Assembly: GCA_963977135.1 (NCBI GenBank)
Contig: CAXBNN010000008.1
Location: 62,001-126,000 of the forward strand
Reading direction: 5' to 3'
DNA: 64,000 bases
Source: UBA2040 sp963977135
GTDB lineage: Bacteria > Bacteroidota > Bacteroidia > Flavobacteriales_D > Crocinitomicaceae
The notes below the pieces were generated by a model, which saw only the letters and a list, made by a program, of their open reading frames with translations, was not told the origin of the DNA and searched no databases. The translations under genes and the position numbers were made by a program. Below, in pieces: positions 42,398 to 50,699 of the stretch (its first letter is position 1; each line of letters begins with the position of its first letter).

Positions 42398-43999
42398 TTA
42401 TTTAAGCCAAGTTTTTGGATACTTGACCATTTTATTATACTCTTCCTTATTTTTATCTTTCAGCACCATTAATGATGAGTTATATGCTGCTTTAACAGCA
42501 ATCGGAACTCCTCCGCCTAATTCAGCCCAATGTCCACCAATAATCAAATTTTTCACGGGTGATTTGTAGTGCGCTACTTTGGATTGCATATTGCGTTTTC
42601 CAGGTCGGGTCCCCATCATTGAGCCGTCTTTGTTATGCGTATAACGGTGATAAGTAACAGGTGTTGCTACTTCGTAGAACTCGATATGCTTGCGTAAATC
42701 TGGACAAACTTCTTTTTCTATGCGCTCAAAAATAATTTGAGCATAATCGTCCTTTAGCTTTTTGTACTCTTCCGTTCTAACGTATTCACCCTTGTCATTA
42801 AGCGTTGTTTTCCAGTTGTTTTCATAATCCATCCAAGCCGGCACGAAAATATTCAAGGTACCACTTCCTTCGGGTGCTAAGGTTTTGTCGCGTATTGTCG
42901 GTGCTAAAATACTTATGAATGATTTATGCGGATCACCAGAACTATGTTCCATTCTAGAAGTTTCCTGATTGTAGATGTACAACATCAAATCTTCAAAACC
43001 TAAACTTTCGGCAGTGCAATTTAAGGCAACAGAAATGGTTAAAGAGGAACTATACAATTCCGAATCATCCATTTTCTGTTTTATTTTTTCTGGGACAACA
43101 TCCGGAGGAAGAAGTTTTTTGTATACCGTTTCTACATCACATGCTGCAATACAATGCGTAGCTGTGATTGAATATTCTTTGTGTCGTTTTTTATACGTTA
43201 CACCTTTAAAGGTTCCGTTTTCGATATTGACTTTTGTGACTTCAGCGCTCAAAATTACTTCTGAACCATTATCGATTTTATTGATTTGTTCTTCCAGCCA
43301 AATAGGAATAACCTTACTTCCACCAATTGGAGGATTTTGGTAATCTTTGTTATAAGCCCAAGCAATTGGAAATAAGCATGAAAGTAAATCTATTTCAGAA
43401 CAGAACAAGTCTAGCATTTTTTCGTCCTTGAAAAATTTCTTCAAACCTTTACGGACGCCTTTTTCACCGCCATGAAGAGCATATTTGATTAGTGGACGAA
43501 TGATTCGAAGTTGATTCAGTTTGTAGAGCATTTTATTTATGCCTCCAACGGTTTCATAGCTCAAGAAAAATTGCGGGAAATTATCAGATACTTTAGCAAC
43601 CGTTTGAGCGGCTCTAAAAAACTTTTCGATTCCCTTTTTTTCATGAGGGAAATCATGAATCAGTTTAGCTTTTAGTTCTTCAGGATTATTGCTTAAGGTG
43701 TAGTCGTAATTTTTATTAACGTGTTTGTGAATGGTATTCATAGTTATTGGGCGCGGATAATCGTCCCCCAAATATTCAAACACCTTTGTAACAGTTCCTT
43801 CAGGTCCACATTGATTTAACCAGTGAATGGCTGTGTCAAATATAAAACCCTTACGGTCAAACCCTTGCAAATACCCTCCAATGAGGTAGTGACGCTCGAG
43901 AACACATACTTTTAAACCTGATTTGGCGAGTAAGGCGGCAGCTGTTAATCCACTTACTCCCGAGCCAATGATAATAACATCATAGTCATTTTTTACCAT
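42398..43999 (-). CDS. CrtI-like NAD(P)/FAD-dependent oxidoreductase, paralogue
   Basis: A 533-residue flavoprotein paralogous to the one at 37027. The FAD motif IIGSGVSGLTAAALLAKSGL is at about residues 9-28, then LERHYLIGGYLQGFDRKGF. The C-terminus has GTRPGKRNMQSKVAHY and LIIGGHWAELGGGVPIAVKAA, matching the carotenoid desaturase-like group. It heads the minus-strand operon, divergent from the O-methyltransferase operon across 158 bases. The substrate is probably a polyene or phenol of the pigment pathway; direction of reaction cannot be told. Confidence 0.86.
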   Translation of the reverse strand: MVKNDYDVIIIGSGVSGLTAAALLAKSGLKVCVLERHYLIGGYLQGFDRKGFIFDTAIHWLNQCGPEGTVTKVFEYLGDDYPRPITMNTIHKHVNKNYDYTLSNNPEELKAKLIHDFPHEKKGIEKFFRAAQTVAKVSDNFPQFFLSYETVGGINKMLYKLNQLRIIRPLIKYALHGGEKGVRKGLKKFFKDEKMLDLFCSEIDLLSCLFPIAWAYNKDYQNPPIGGSKVIPIWLEEQINKIDNGSEVILSAEVTKVNIENGTFKGVTYKKRHKEYSITATHCIAACDVETVYKKLLPPDVVPEKIKQKMDDSELYSSSLTISVALNCTAESLGFEDLMLYIYNQETSRMEHSSGDPHKSFISILAPTIRDKTLAPEGSGTLNIFVPAWMDYENNWKTTLNDKGEYVRTEEYKKLKDDYAQIIFERIEKEVCPDLRKHIEFYEVATPVTYHRYTHNKDGSMMGTRPGKRNMQSKVAHYKSPVKNLIIGGHWAELGGGVPIAVKAAYNSSLMVLKDKNKEEYNKMVKYPKTWLK

Positions 44000-44071
44000 A
44001 GTTTGTAAAAGTAATAAATTGCAAGAATATGCTTGGTTTAAAAGGTCTTTTCTCCAGCATATTAAAACACT

Positions 44072-44100
44072 TTTGTTTTCATTTTTAATACTTATCTTTG
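44072..44100 (+). promoter_or_regulatory. Candidate promoter (TTTG -33, TATCTTTG -7) of the main pigment operon
   Basis: TTTG at 44072-44075 and TATCTTTG at 44093-44100 are 17 bases apart, a good fit to the Bacteroidota consensus. The first ATG of the operon is 57 bases downstream. The intergenic region 44000-44157 also has to hold the promoter of the divergent operon at 43999, for which only a weaker TACTTTTA is visible. Confidence 0.7.
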
Positions 44101-44157
44101 CCCTCTTTACGGCAAAATATGCCTTAGATTTTATAAGAATTAAGCGATATTTTTTGA

Positions 44158-45207
44158 ATGAAAGCTATTAACGCACTATACGAAGCCCAAAAAATTGCAT
44201 TTAGTCCATTTGTTTTCCAAACGGTCTATTGTATGTTGGAATTTGGCATTTTGGATGTATTAAATGATGCGAAAGAAGGAATTTCTATAAAAGAGATTTC
44301 CACTAAAACGAAAGTGTCAGATTATGGGGTTCGAGTTCTGTTAGAAATGGCTGAAGCGGCTGAAATTGTTGAAATAAAATCTGAAGATTTTTATAAATTG
44401 ACGAAGATTGGGTATTTCCTTTTACGTGACGAAATGACAAGAGTGAATTTTTACTTCACCCAAGATGTTTGTTACAAAGGTTTGTTCTCGCTGAAAGAGT
44501 GTATCGAACAAGGTAAGCCTGTAGGTTTGAAAGAATTTGGCGATTGGTCAACATTGTATGAAGGACTTTCACAATTGCCAACTCATGTTAAGAAATCTTG
44601 GTTCGAATTTGACCATCATTATTCAGATAATTCTTTTGACGAAGCTTTGAAAATAATATTCTCTTACCAACCGAAAACGATTTTCGACATCGGTGGAAAC
44701 ACAGGGAAATGGGCAATGGCAAGTACCAAATATGATCCAAATGTCAATGTGAAAATATTTGATTTGCCAGGACAATTGAAAGTTGCAAAAGAAAATATAG
44801 ACGCAATTCCAGCCAGTAAAGACAGGGTAGAATATATTGAGGCAAACATGCTGAAAGAAGAAACTGAAATTCCAGCAGGAGCAGATGTATACTGGATGAG
44901 TCAATTTTTGGATTGTTTCAGTGAAGTGGAAATTGAAAGTATACTTCGAAAAATTAAAAAGAACGCATCGAAAGATTCTACGATTTTTATCATGGAGACT
45001 TTTATTGATGACCAGAAATTCCCAGCTGCAAAATACAGTTTAGTTGCAACTTCTGTGTATTTTACAGCAATGGCGAATGGAAATAGCAAAATGTACTCGT
45101 CTAGTGTTATGAAATACATTATTGAAAAAGCGGGACTTAAGTGTGTTGGTGAACACCGTCTTCACGCAGATGCTTTCCATACCATTTTAGAAGTTAAAGT
45201 TCCTTAA
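44158..45207 (+). CDS. SAM-dependent O-methyltransferase, plant-COMT-like
   Basis: A 349-residue methyltransferase with an N-terminal winged-helix dimerisation domain (FVFQTVYCMLEFGILDVL, KEISTKTKVSDYGVRVLLEMA, residues about 17-62) and a Rossmann catalytic domain (FDIGGNTGKWAMAS, residues about 178-191, as SAM motif). It probably methylates a phenol or an aryl ring carbon of the pigment head group; flexirubins often carry a ring methyl group. First gene of the main operon, after the strong promoter. The typical catalytic His of plant COMTs cannot be pinned down, so position specificity is open. Confidence 0.86.
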   Translation: MKAINALYEAQKIAFSPFVFQTVYCMLEFGILDVLNDAKEGISIKEISTKTKVSDYGVRVLLEMAEAAEIVEIKSEDFYKLTKIGYFLLRDEMTRVNFYFTQDVCYKGLFSLKECIEQGKPVGLKEFGDWSTLYEGLSQLPTHVKKSWFEFDHHYSDNSFDEALKIIFSYQPKTIFDIGGNTGKWAMASTKYDPNVNVKIFDLPGQLKVAKENIDAIPASKDRVEYIEANMLKEETEIPAGADVYWMSQFLDCFSEVEIESILRKIKKNASKDSTIFIMETFIDDQKFPAAKYSLVATSVYFTAMANGNSKMYSSSVMKYIIEKAGLKCVGEHRLHADAFHTILEVKVP

Positions 45208-45235
45208 TCTAAAAATTAGAAAACAATCATTGCCC

Positions 45236-46765
45236 ATGTATAAGATGGATTTGTCAGATATTGAACAGTATGCGCTTTACCTTAAACCGGTTGTGCTAAA
45301 TAAGGATGTGAAAGACCAATTACATGAGTCTTTTTCATTTCTTACCGACTTTTCACGCGACAAGATTATTTACGGAATTAACACTGGATTTGGGCCAATG
45401 GCTCAGTTTAAAATCGACGAAGACAAACTTAATCAACTTCAATATAATTTAATTCGCAGCCATTCCTCTGGAACTGGAAACGTACTAGATGATGAAAGCG
45501 TTCGCGCTGTTGTAGTTGCTCGATTAAACAATTTTCTTCAAGGAAATTCGGGTATAAGTTTCGGAGTTGTTGAGCAATTGACTGCTTTTTTAGAAAAAGA
45601 AATTTATCCTGAAATATACGAGCATGGTGGAGTAGGAGCCAGTGGCGATTTAGTGCAGCTAGCGCACCTTGGACTGAACTTAATTGGTGAAGGATATGTT
45701 CGTTACAAAGGTGTTCGTCGAGCAACTGCAGAAGTGTTTGCAGAGCTTGGGTTAAAACCATTGAAACTTGAATTGCGCGACGGTTTAGGTTTAATGAACG
45801 GAACATCTTGTATGACCGGAATTGGCGCCGTTAATTTGGTTTATGCTTACCGTTTATTGAACTGGGGAATTATTTCTTCTACTATCATCAATGAGGTAAT
45901 GGAGTCGTATGACGATTCTTTCTCTGAAGGATTGAACAAGGTAAAGTTGCATCCTGGGCAAATGCACATTGCAAAGGAAATGCGTGAATTCTTGACCGAT
46001 AGCAACATGATCAAAAAACGCGAGGATTTGTTCTCCGATAACAATGTGATGCAAACGGTTGAATTCAAAAAGAAAATTCAAGAGTATTATTCAATTCGAT
46101 GTGTTCCTCAAATTTTAGGACCAGTAAAGGAAACTCTTGATTACGCCAAATCTGTAATCGAAAATGAAATGAATTCTACAAATGATAACCCAGTTATCAG
46201 TGTAGAGGATCAAAATGTATATCACGGAGGAAATTTTCATGGCGATTATATTTCGCTTGAAATGGACAAGGTGAGACTAGTTGTTACAAAAATGACCATG
46301 TTGGCTGAACGTCAATTGAATTATTTATTGAACCACAAACTGAATGATAAATTCCCTGCGTTTTTGAACAGCGGAATACTAGGATTTAATTTTGGAATTC
46401 AAGGAATGCAGTTCACCGCAACATCTACGACAGCGGAAAGTCAAATGTTATCTAACTCAATGTACGTTCACAGTATATCAAATAACAATGATAATCAAGA
46501 CATTGTTAGTATGGGCACGAATAGTGCCGTAATGACGAAAAAAGTTATTGAGAATGGTTTCCAAGTAATGGCAATTCATATGATGGCTGTTTGTCAAACA
46601 ATTGACTTGTTGGATGAAGACCAACGCAAAAAATTGTCACCGAAAACGTTAGAAATTTATAAATCTTTACGAAATGTAGCTCCAAGTGTGACGGAAGATG
46701 TCGCGCAATTTGAAAATATTCGTAATATTATAGATACCTTACGTAAAAAGTCGGTTGAGTTATGA
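45236..46765 (+). CDS. Tyrosine ammonia-lyase (HAL/PAL family)
   Basis: The enzyme deaminates L-tyrosine to 4-coumarate, the aryl starter of the pigment. The 509-residue protein carries the MIO-forming ASG triad at residues 135-137 (GGVGASGDLVQL), GINTGFGPMAQF and YHGGNFHGDYISLEMDK. The selectivity loop reads NLIRSHSSGTG (Ser75-His76), the same as I recall for the tyrosine ammonia-lyase of Flavobacterium johnsoniae, and the protein resembles that enzyme along its whole length. I start it at ATG 45236; a TTG at 45230 is less likely. A histidine ammonia-lyase is the alternative, but the Hut neighbours are absent and the pigment context is strong. Confidence 0.92.
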   Translation: MYKMDLSDIEQYALYLKPVVLNKDVKDQLHESFSFLTDFSRDKIIYGINTGFGPMAQFKIDEDKLNQLQYNLIRSHSSGTGNVLDDESVRAVVVARLNNFLQGNSGISFGVVEQLTAFLEKEIYPEIYEHGGVGASGDLVQLAHLGLNLIGEGYVRYKGVRRATAEVFAELGLKPLKLELRDGLGLMNGTSCMTGIGAVNLVYAYRLLNWGIISSTIINEVMESYDDSFSEGLNKVKLHPGQMHIAKEMREFLTDSNMIKKREDLFSDNNVMQTVEFKKKIQEYYSIRCVPQILGPVKETLDYAKSVIENEMNSTNDNPVISVEDQNVYHGGNFHGDYISLEMDKVRLVVTKMTMLAERQLNYLLNHKLNDKFPAFLNSGILGFNFGIQGMQFTATSTTAESQMLSNSMYVHSISNNNDNQDIVSMGTNSAVMTKKVIENGFQVMAIHMMAVCQTIDLLDEDQRKKLSPKTLEIYKSLRNVAPSVTEDVAQFENIRNIIDTLRKKSVEL

Positions 46766-47493
46766 AAAGTGCATTAATTACTGGAGCTTCAAGAGGGCTT
46801 GGACGTGCTATTGCGATACAATTAGCGAAGGACGAAAATTTGCATATTCTAATCAATTATGCGTCAAATAAAGATGCTGCGTTGGAAACAAAAAAAGTAA
46901 TTGAAGAAAACGGCGGGACAGCTGAACTTTTACCTTTTGATGTTAAGAATAGTGCAGAAGTTAGTAAGTCTGTAGGTGATTGGATAGAAAATAATCCAGA
47001 TAAAAATATTGAGGTATTGGTTAACAATGCCGGAATTACGAAAGACAATCTATTTCCGTGGGTAACTGAAAAAGATTGGGATGACGTAATGGACACTTCC
47101 GTAAAAGGAATGTATAACTGCACACAAGCAGTAATTTCAAAAATGTTACGTAGCCGCTCAGGTCGCATCATTAATGTTGCATCTTTAAGTGGGCAAAAAG
47201 GCGTTCCTGGTCAAACGAATTACTCTGCTGCAAAAGGCGCAATGATAGCAGCAACAAAAGCCCTTTCGCAAGAAATTGCTAAGAGAAAAATAACAGTAAA
47301 TGCAGTTGCTCCCGGATTTATCATTTCTGATATGACGAGTGATTTAAACGAAGACGAATTAAAGAAAATGGTACCGGCTAATCGCTTTGGAACCGCAGAA
47401 GAAGTTGCTCACTTAGTAAGTTTCTTAGCTTCTGACAAAGCTGCGTATATTACTGGTGAAGTCATAAATATTAACGGGGGAATTTACGCTTAA
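46762..47493 (+). CDS. 3-oxoacyl-ACP reductase (FabG-type), pigment ketoreductase
   Basis: A 243-residue short-chain dehydrogenase. It has the NADPH motif TGASRGLGRAIA (residues about 7-18), NNAGIT, the catalytic Ser in NVASLSGQKG, the YSAAKGAM motif with Tyr and Lys, and NAVAPGFI. It reduces the beta-keto group in each round of aryl polyene elongation, by analogy with ApeQ-type reductases. The start overlaps the ammonia-lyase stop by four bases. A second copy of fabG for fatty acids is presumably elsewhere. Confidence 0.93.
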   Translation: MKSALITGASRGLGRAIAIQLAKDENLHILINYASNKDAALETKKVIEENGGTAELLPFDVKNSAEVSKSVGDWIENNPDKNIEVLVNNAGITKDNLFPWVTEKDWDDVMDTSVKGMYNCTQAVISKMLRSRSGRIINVASLSGQKGVPGQTNYSAAKGAMIAATKALSQEIAKRKITVNAVAPGFIISDMTSDLNEDELKKMVPANRFGTAEEVAHLVSFLASDKAAYITGEVININGGIYA

Positions 47494-47495
47494 CA

Positions 47496-48719
47496 ATGGA
47501 AAACAGAGTAGTCATTACAGGTATCGGAATTTATTCGTGCATTGGCGAAAATTTGACAGATGTTTTAGAATCTCTTCAAAAAGGGAAAAGCGGTATTATT
47601 TATGATCAAGCTCGTAAAGACTTCGGTTACCGCTCTAGCTTAACGGGTTTTGTTAAAGATCCTGACTTGAAACCATTTCTCTCTAGAAGAGAACGTATCG
47701 GAATGCACCAACCTGCAATGTTCGCCTATATGGCAACTAAAGAGGCAATGGAAAATTCAAATCTAGATGTCGATTTCCTTGAAAAAAATGAAACGGGAAT
47801 TATATACGGAAATGATTCTACTGCTGGAGCTGTTATAGAAACAATTGATAAAGTTCGAGAAAGAAAAGACACTACTTTGATAGGAAGTGGTGATATTTTT
47901 CAGAATATGAACTGTACCATCAATATGAGTCTTTCTACCATTTACAAATTGAAAGGTATCAATATTACAATGTCAGCGGCTTGTGCTTCTGGTTCTCATT
48001 CAATAGGAATGGGTTATTTGTTAATCAAACAAGGACTTCAAGATCGCGTAATTTGCGGTGGTGGACAAGAAATTAATGTATACGCGATGGGCAGTTTCGA
48101 CGGTTTGGCAGCTTTTTCTATCAATGAAAAAGATCCAACAAAAGCGAGTCGACCTTTCGATAAGGATAGAGATGGCTTAGTTCCTTCGGGAGGTGCCGCG
48201 ACGGTTATCATCGAATCATTAGAATCTGCATTGAAACGAAATGCTCCAATTTATGGAGAAATCCTTGGCTACGGTTTTTCTTCAAACGGAGATCATATTT
48301 CTAATCCAAATTTGGATGGCCAACACCGTTCTTTGAATATGTCTTTGAAACAAGCTGGATTGACACCAGATCAAGTTGATTACATAAATGCTCACGCAAC
48401 ATCAACGCCAGTAGGTGACGGAACGGAAGCGCAAGCAATTGCGGATGTTTTCGGATCAAAAGTTCCAGTAAGTTCTACTAAATCAATGACAGGTCATGAA
48501 TGTTGGATGGCTGGAGCCAGTGAAATCGTTTATTCTTTGTTAATGATGAAAAACAATTTCATCGCTCCAAATATCAATTTCGAAAATCCAGATGAGGAAA
48601 CCAGTAAGATTAATATAATACCAGAATACAAAGAACAAAACATAGATTGTTTCTTATCAAATTCGTTTGGATTTGGAGGAACAAATTCTTCACTAATCAT
48701 TAAAAAATATATTCCCTAA
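47496..48719 (+). CDS. Beta-ketoacyl-ACP synthase (KAS II type), pigment locus
   Basis: A 407-residue condensing enzyme. The active-site Cys lies in SAACASGSHSIG (about residue 167), the first His in HATSTPVGD (about residue 304), and the second in MTGHECWMAG (about 338), so the Cys-His-His set is complete. SFGFGGTNSSLI closes the fold. Two further intact ketosynthases are in this operon. One of the three probably starts the chain by condensing the aryl unit and another extends it, but assignment from sequence alone is not safe. Three bases after fabG. Confidence 0.92.
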   Translation: MENRVVITGIGIYSCIGENLTDVLESLQKGKSGIIYDQARKDFGYRSSLTGFVKDPDLKPFLSRRERIGMHQPAMFAYMATKEAMENSNLDVDFLEKNETGIIYGNDSTAGAVIETIDKVRERKDTTLIGSGDIFQNMNCTINMSLSTIYKLKGINITMSAACASGSHSIGMGYLLIKQGLQDRVICGGGQEINVYAMGSFDGLAAFSINEKDPTKASRPFDKDRDGLVPSGGAATVIIESLESALKRNAPIYGEILGYGFSSNGDHISNPNLDGQHRSLNMSLKQAGLTPDQVDYINAHATSTPVGDGTEAQAIADVFGSKVPVSSTKSMTGHECWMAGASEIVYSLLMMKNNFIAPNINFENPDEETSKINIIPEYKEQNIDCFLSNSFGFGGTNSSLIIKKYIP

Positions 48720-48737
48720 TTTTGCACTTTTTATTAT

Positions 48738-48989
48738 ATGGAACGAGCAGAGATTATTAATACAACAAAACGATTCCTTTCTGAGGAATTTGAAGTTGAT
48801 ATCGACAAAATCCAAGATGCCAACAACTTAAGAGATACTCTTGATTTGGATAGTTTAGATTATGTAGATTTGGTAGTCTTAATGGAAGAAAACCTAGGCT
48901 ACAAACCAACAGCAGACGATTTCAAAGTAATAGAAACGTTCAGCGATTTCTACGATTTAGTAGAGCAAAAATTAAAAGTAGCTTCATAA
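48738..48989 (+). CDS. Acyl carrier protein 1
   Basis: An 83-residue acyl carrier protein. The phosphopantetheine attachment Ser is in DTLDLDSLDYVDLVV (about residue 38). It is acidic and helical, as usual. It carries the growing aryl polyene, together with the second ACP at 52370, after modification by the transferase at 31560. A TAnnTTTG match (TAATTTTG, 48717-48724) lies 13 bases before the ATG and may give an internal promoter, though it could be chance. Confidence 0.93.
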   Translation: MERAEIINTTKRFLSEEFEVDIDKIQDANNLRDTLDLDSLDYVDLVVLMEENLGYKPTADDFKVIETFSDFYDLVEQKLKVAS

Positions 48990-48992
48990 TAA

Positions 48993-49865
48993 ATGGAGAA
49001 AAAGTGGGACGGAAAGACCAAAGGCTCCCTCTGGGGATATAAGTTTTTCATCCTGTGCATCCGAATTTTCGGAATTTGGGTTTCTTATTTTTTCTGTTTT
49101 TTTGTCGCAACTTATTTTGTGTTGTTTGCTAAAAAACAGAGAAACGCACTTATTAAATTTTATCAAAAAGGATTTCAGTTTAGCAAATCAAAATCAATTT
49201 GGTTTGCTGCCCGTAACTTTAATTTGTTCGGGAGAATATTAATTGATCGACTCGCACTAAAAACCATCAAACGAAAACATTACACCCAAAGTTTTGACAA
49301 CGAGAAAGCTCTGGTCGAAATGAATGAAGCTGGAAAGGGCGGTTTTCTATTTTCCGGACATGTAGGAAATTGGGAAAATGCTGGTAATTTGATTGGTGAG
49401 CGTATTACTTCAAAAATTAACATTCTCATGTTGGACGATGAGGTGGAAAAAATCAAAAATTACATTGAAAATTCTTCAGAAGAGGCAAAATTTAATTTAA
49501 TTCCATTGAAAAATGATATGTCTCATCTGATTTTGATTCATCGAGCGCTTAAAAAAAATGAGTTGATTGCCCTTCATGCTGATAGAACTTTACCCAATCA
49601 AAAAACCTTTCAATTTGACTTTTTAAATGGAAAAGCAGAATTTCCAGCCGGACCGTTTATCATGGCGCATAAGTTCAAAGTTCCTATTACCTTTGTATTC
49701 GCAGTGAAAGGAAAAGGTACCCACTACAATCTTTGCGCTACCGATTTAATGTATAATAGTGAAAGTCCTGAGCAAATTGCTGAAGCTTACGTGAACAAAT
49801 TGGAGCAAATGGTGGTTGATAACCCTATACAGTGGTTTAATTTTTATGATTACTATGTTAATTGA
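48993..49865 (+). CDS. LpxL-family acyltransferase
   Basis: A 290-residue inner-membrane acyltransferase of the HtrB/LpxL (lipid A lauroyl transferase) superfamily. One transmembrane segment lies at about residues 27-48. The catalytic HxxxxE motif is in SGHVGNWENAG (about residues 114-124), and HADRTLPNQ follows. In aryl polyene clusters this type of acyltransferase is thought to attach the polyene to a lipid or glycerol-type acceptor. Here it might transfer the polyene to the dialkylresorcinol or to a lipid; this is inference. It starts three bases after the ACP gene. Confidence 0.85.
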   Translation: MEKKWDGKTKGSLWGYKFFILCIRIFGIWVSYFFCFFVATYFVLFAKKQRNALIKFYQKGFQFSKSKSIWFAARNFNLFGRILIDRLALKTIKRKHYTQSFDNEKALVEMNEAGKGGFLFSGHVGNWENAGNLIGERITSKINILMLDDEVEKIKNYIENSSEEAKFNLIPLKNDMSHLILIHRALKKNELIALHADRTLPNQKTFQFDFLNGKAEFPAGPFIMAHKFKVPITFVFAVKGKGTHYNLCATDLMYNSESPEQIAEAYVNKLEQMVVDNPIQWFNFYDYYVN

Positions 49866-50274
49866 AAAATCAGATATTAAAAAATATATACCTCAACGTG
49901 AGCCATTTATTATGGTTGACTCTTTAACTTCCGTTGATGAAACAGGGTTTTTAAGCAGTTTCCGCATTGAGCCAAGCAATGTTTTAATGAATGGAGATGT
50001 ACTTTCTGAGTCGGCTTTAGCAGAGAATGTAGCTCAAACATGTGCAGCTGGATTTGGGTATTTAGCAAGTTTGAAAGAAGAAGGAGAAGCGAAATTGGGT
50101 TTCATTGGTGCAATAACGAAAATGGAAGTTTTGTCTGAAATTAACGCCAATACAACCGTTGAAACACGTGTAAACATCCTAAACACTTTCGAAACAATTC
50201 ATTTGGTTGAAGGTCTAGTAAGTGCAAATGGTAAGGAACTTATCAAATGCCAAATGAAAATTGTATTAGCATGA
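49855..50274 (+). CDS. Hotdog-fold 3-hydroxyacyl-ACP dehydratase (ApeP-like)
   Basis: A 139-residue hotdog protein. ATG 49855 is preferred to 49816 because it keeps an 11-base overlap with the upstream gene and begins the family-like MLIEKSDIKKYIPQREPFIM. The region PQREPFIMVDSL resembles FabZ's PHRxPFLLVD block; the usual catalytic His appears replaced in this block (QREPF), so the enzyme may pair with the second dehydratase at 56092, or be active by other residues. Dehydrates beta-hydroxyacyl-ACP to give the polyene double bonds. Overlaps the thioesterase gene by four bases. Confidence 0.78.
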   Translation: MLIEKSDIKKYIPQREPFIMVDSLTSVDETGFLSSFRIEPSNVLMNGDVLSESALAENVAQTCAAGFGYLASLKEEGEAKLGFIGAITKMEVLSEINANTTVETRVNILNTFETIHLVEGLVSANGKELIKCQMKIVLA

Positions 50275-50699
50275 AAATCTTAGAATCTTCTATCGAACAA
50301 CAAGTACGCTTTAGCGAAACTGATGCCATGGGTGTGGTTTGGCACGGGAACTATTTGAAGTTTTTCGAAGACGGGAGAGAAAAATTTGGTGCGGAGTTCG
50401 GGATGGAATACCTGGATGTCTTTAAACAAGGATTTTATACACCCATAGTCAAATCAGAAATCAACCATAAATCCAGTGTGTTTTATGGAGATAAAGTTCA
50501 TGTTTCAGTTGTACTAGAATTGCATTACGCGGCTAAGATCATGTTTCATTACGAAGTGATAAACATGACAACCAATCAAATCGCAGCAACGGGTAAAACG
50601 ATGCAAGTGTTCATGAATGTTTCTGATCGTAGCTTAGAACTTGTAAAACCTGCCTTCTACGAAGAGTGGGAAAACAAACAAAATTGGAAAGAGGCTTGA
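50271..50699 (+). CDS. 4HBT-type thioesterase (YbgC/FadM-like)
   Basis: A 142-residue hotdog thioesterase. The 4-hydroxybenzoyl-CoA thioesterase-type motif FSETDAMGVVWHGNYLKFFE (the catalytic Asp in TDAMGVV, residues about 15-25) is clear. It probably removes misloaded or stalled acyl chains from ACP, or releases the finished polyene, as thioesterases in aryl polyene clusters do. ATG 50271 gives an ATGA overlap with the dehydratase gene; the earlier ATG 50247 is less economical. Confidence 0.88.
   Translation: MKILESSIEQQVRFSETDAMGVVWHGNYLKFFEDGREKFGAEFGMEYLDVFKQGFYTPIVKSEINHKSSVFYGDKVHVSVVLELHYAAKIMFHYEVINMTTNQIAATGKTMQVFMNVSDRSLELVKPAFYEEWENKQNWKEA

Noticed and set aside
42975..43343. A 122-codon frame opposite the CrtI-like gene
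   Set aside because: Antisense shadow with no sign of independent function.
45429..45806. A 125-codon frame opposite the tyrosine ammonia-lyase gene
   Set aside because: Antisense shadow within a highly conserved enzyme gene.
45236..46765. Histidine ammonia-lyase of histidine breakdown
   Set aside because: No hut neighbours; the sequence and setting match the tyrosine ammonia-lyase of flexirubin loci.
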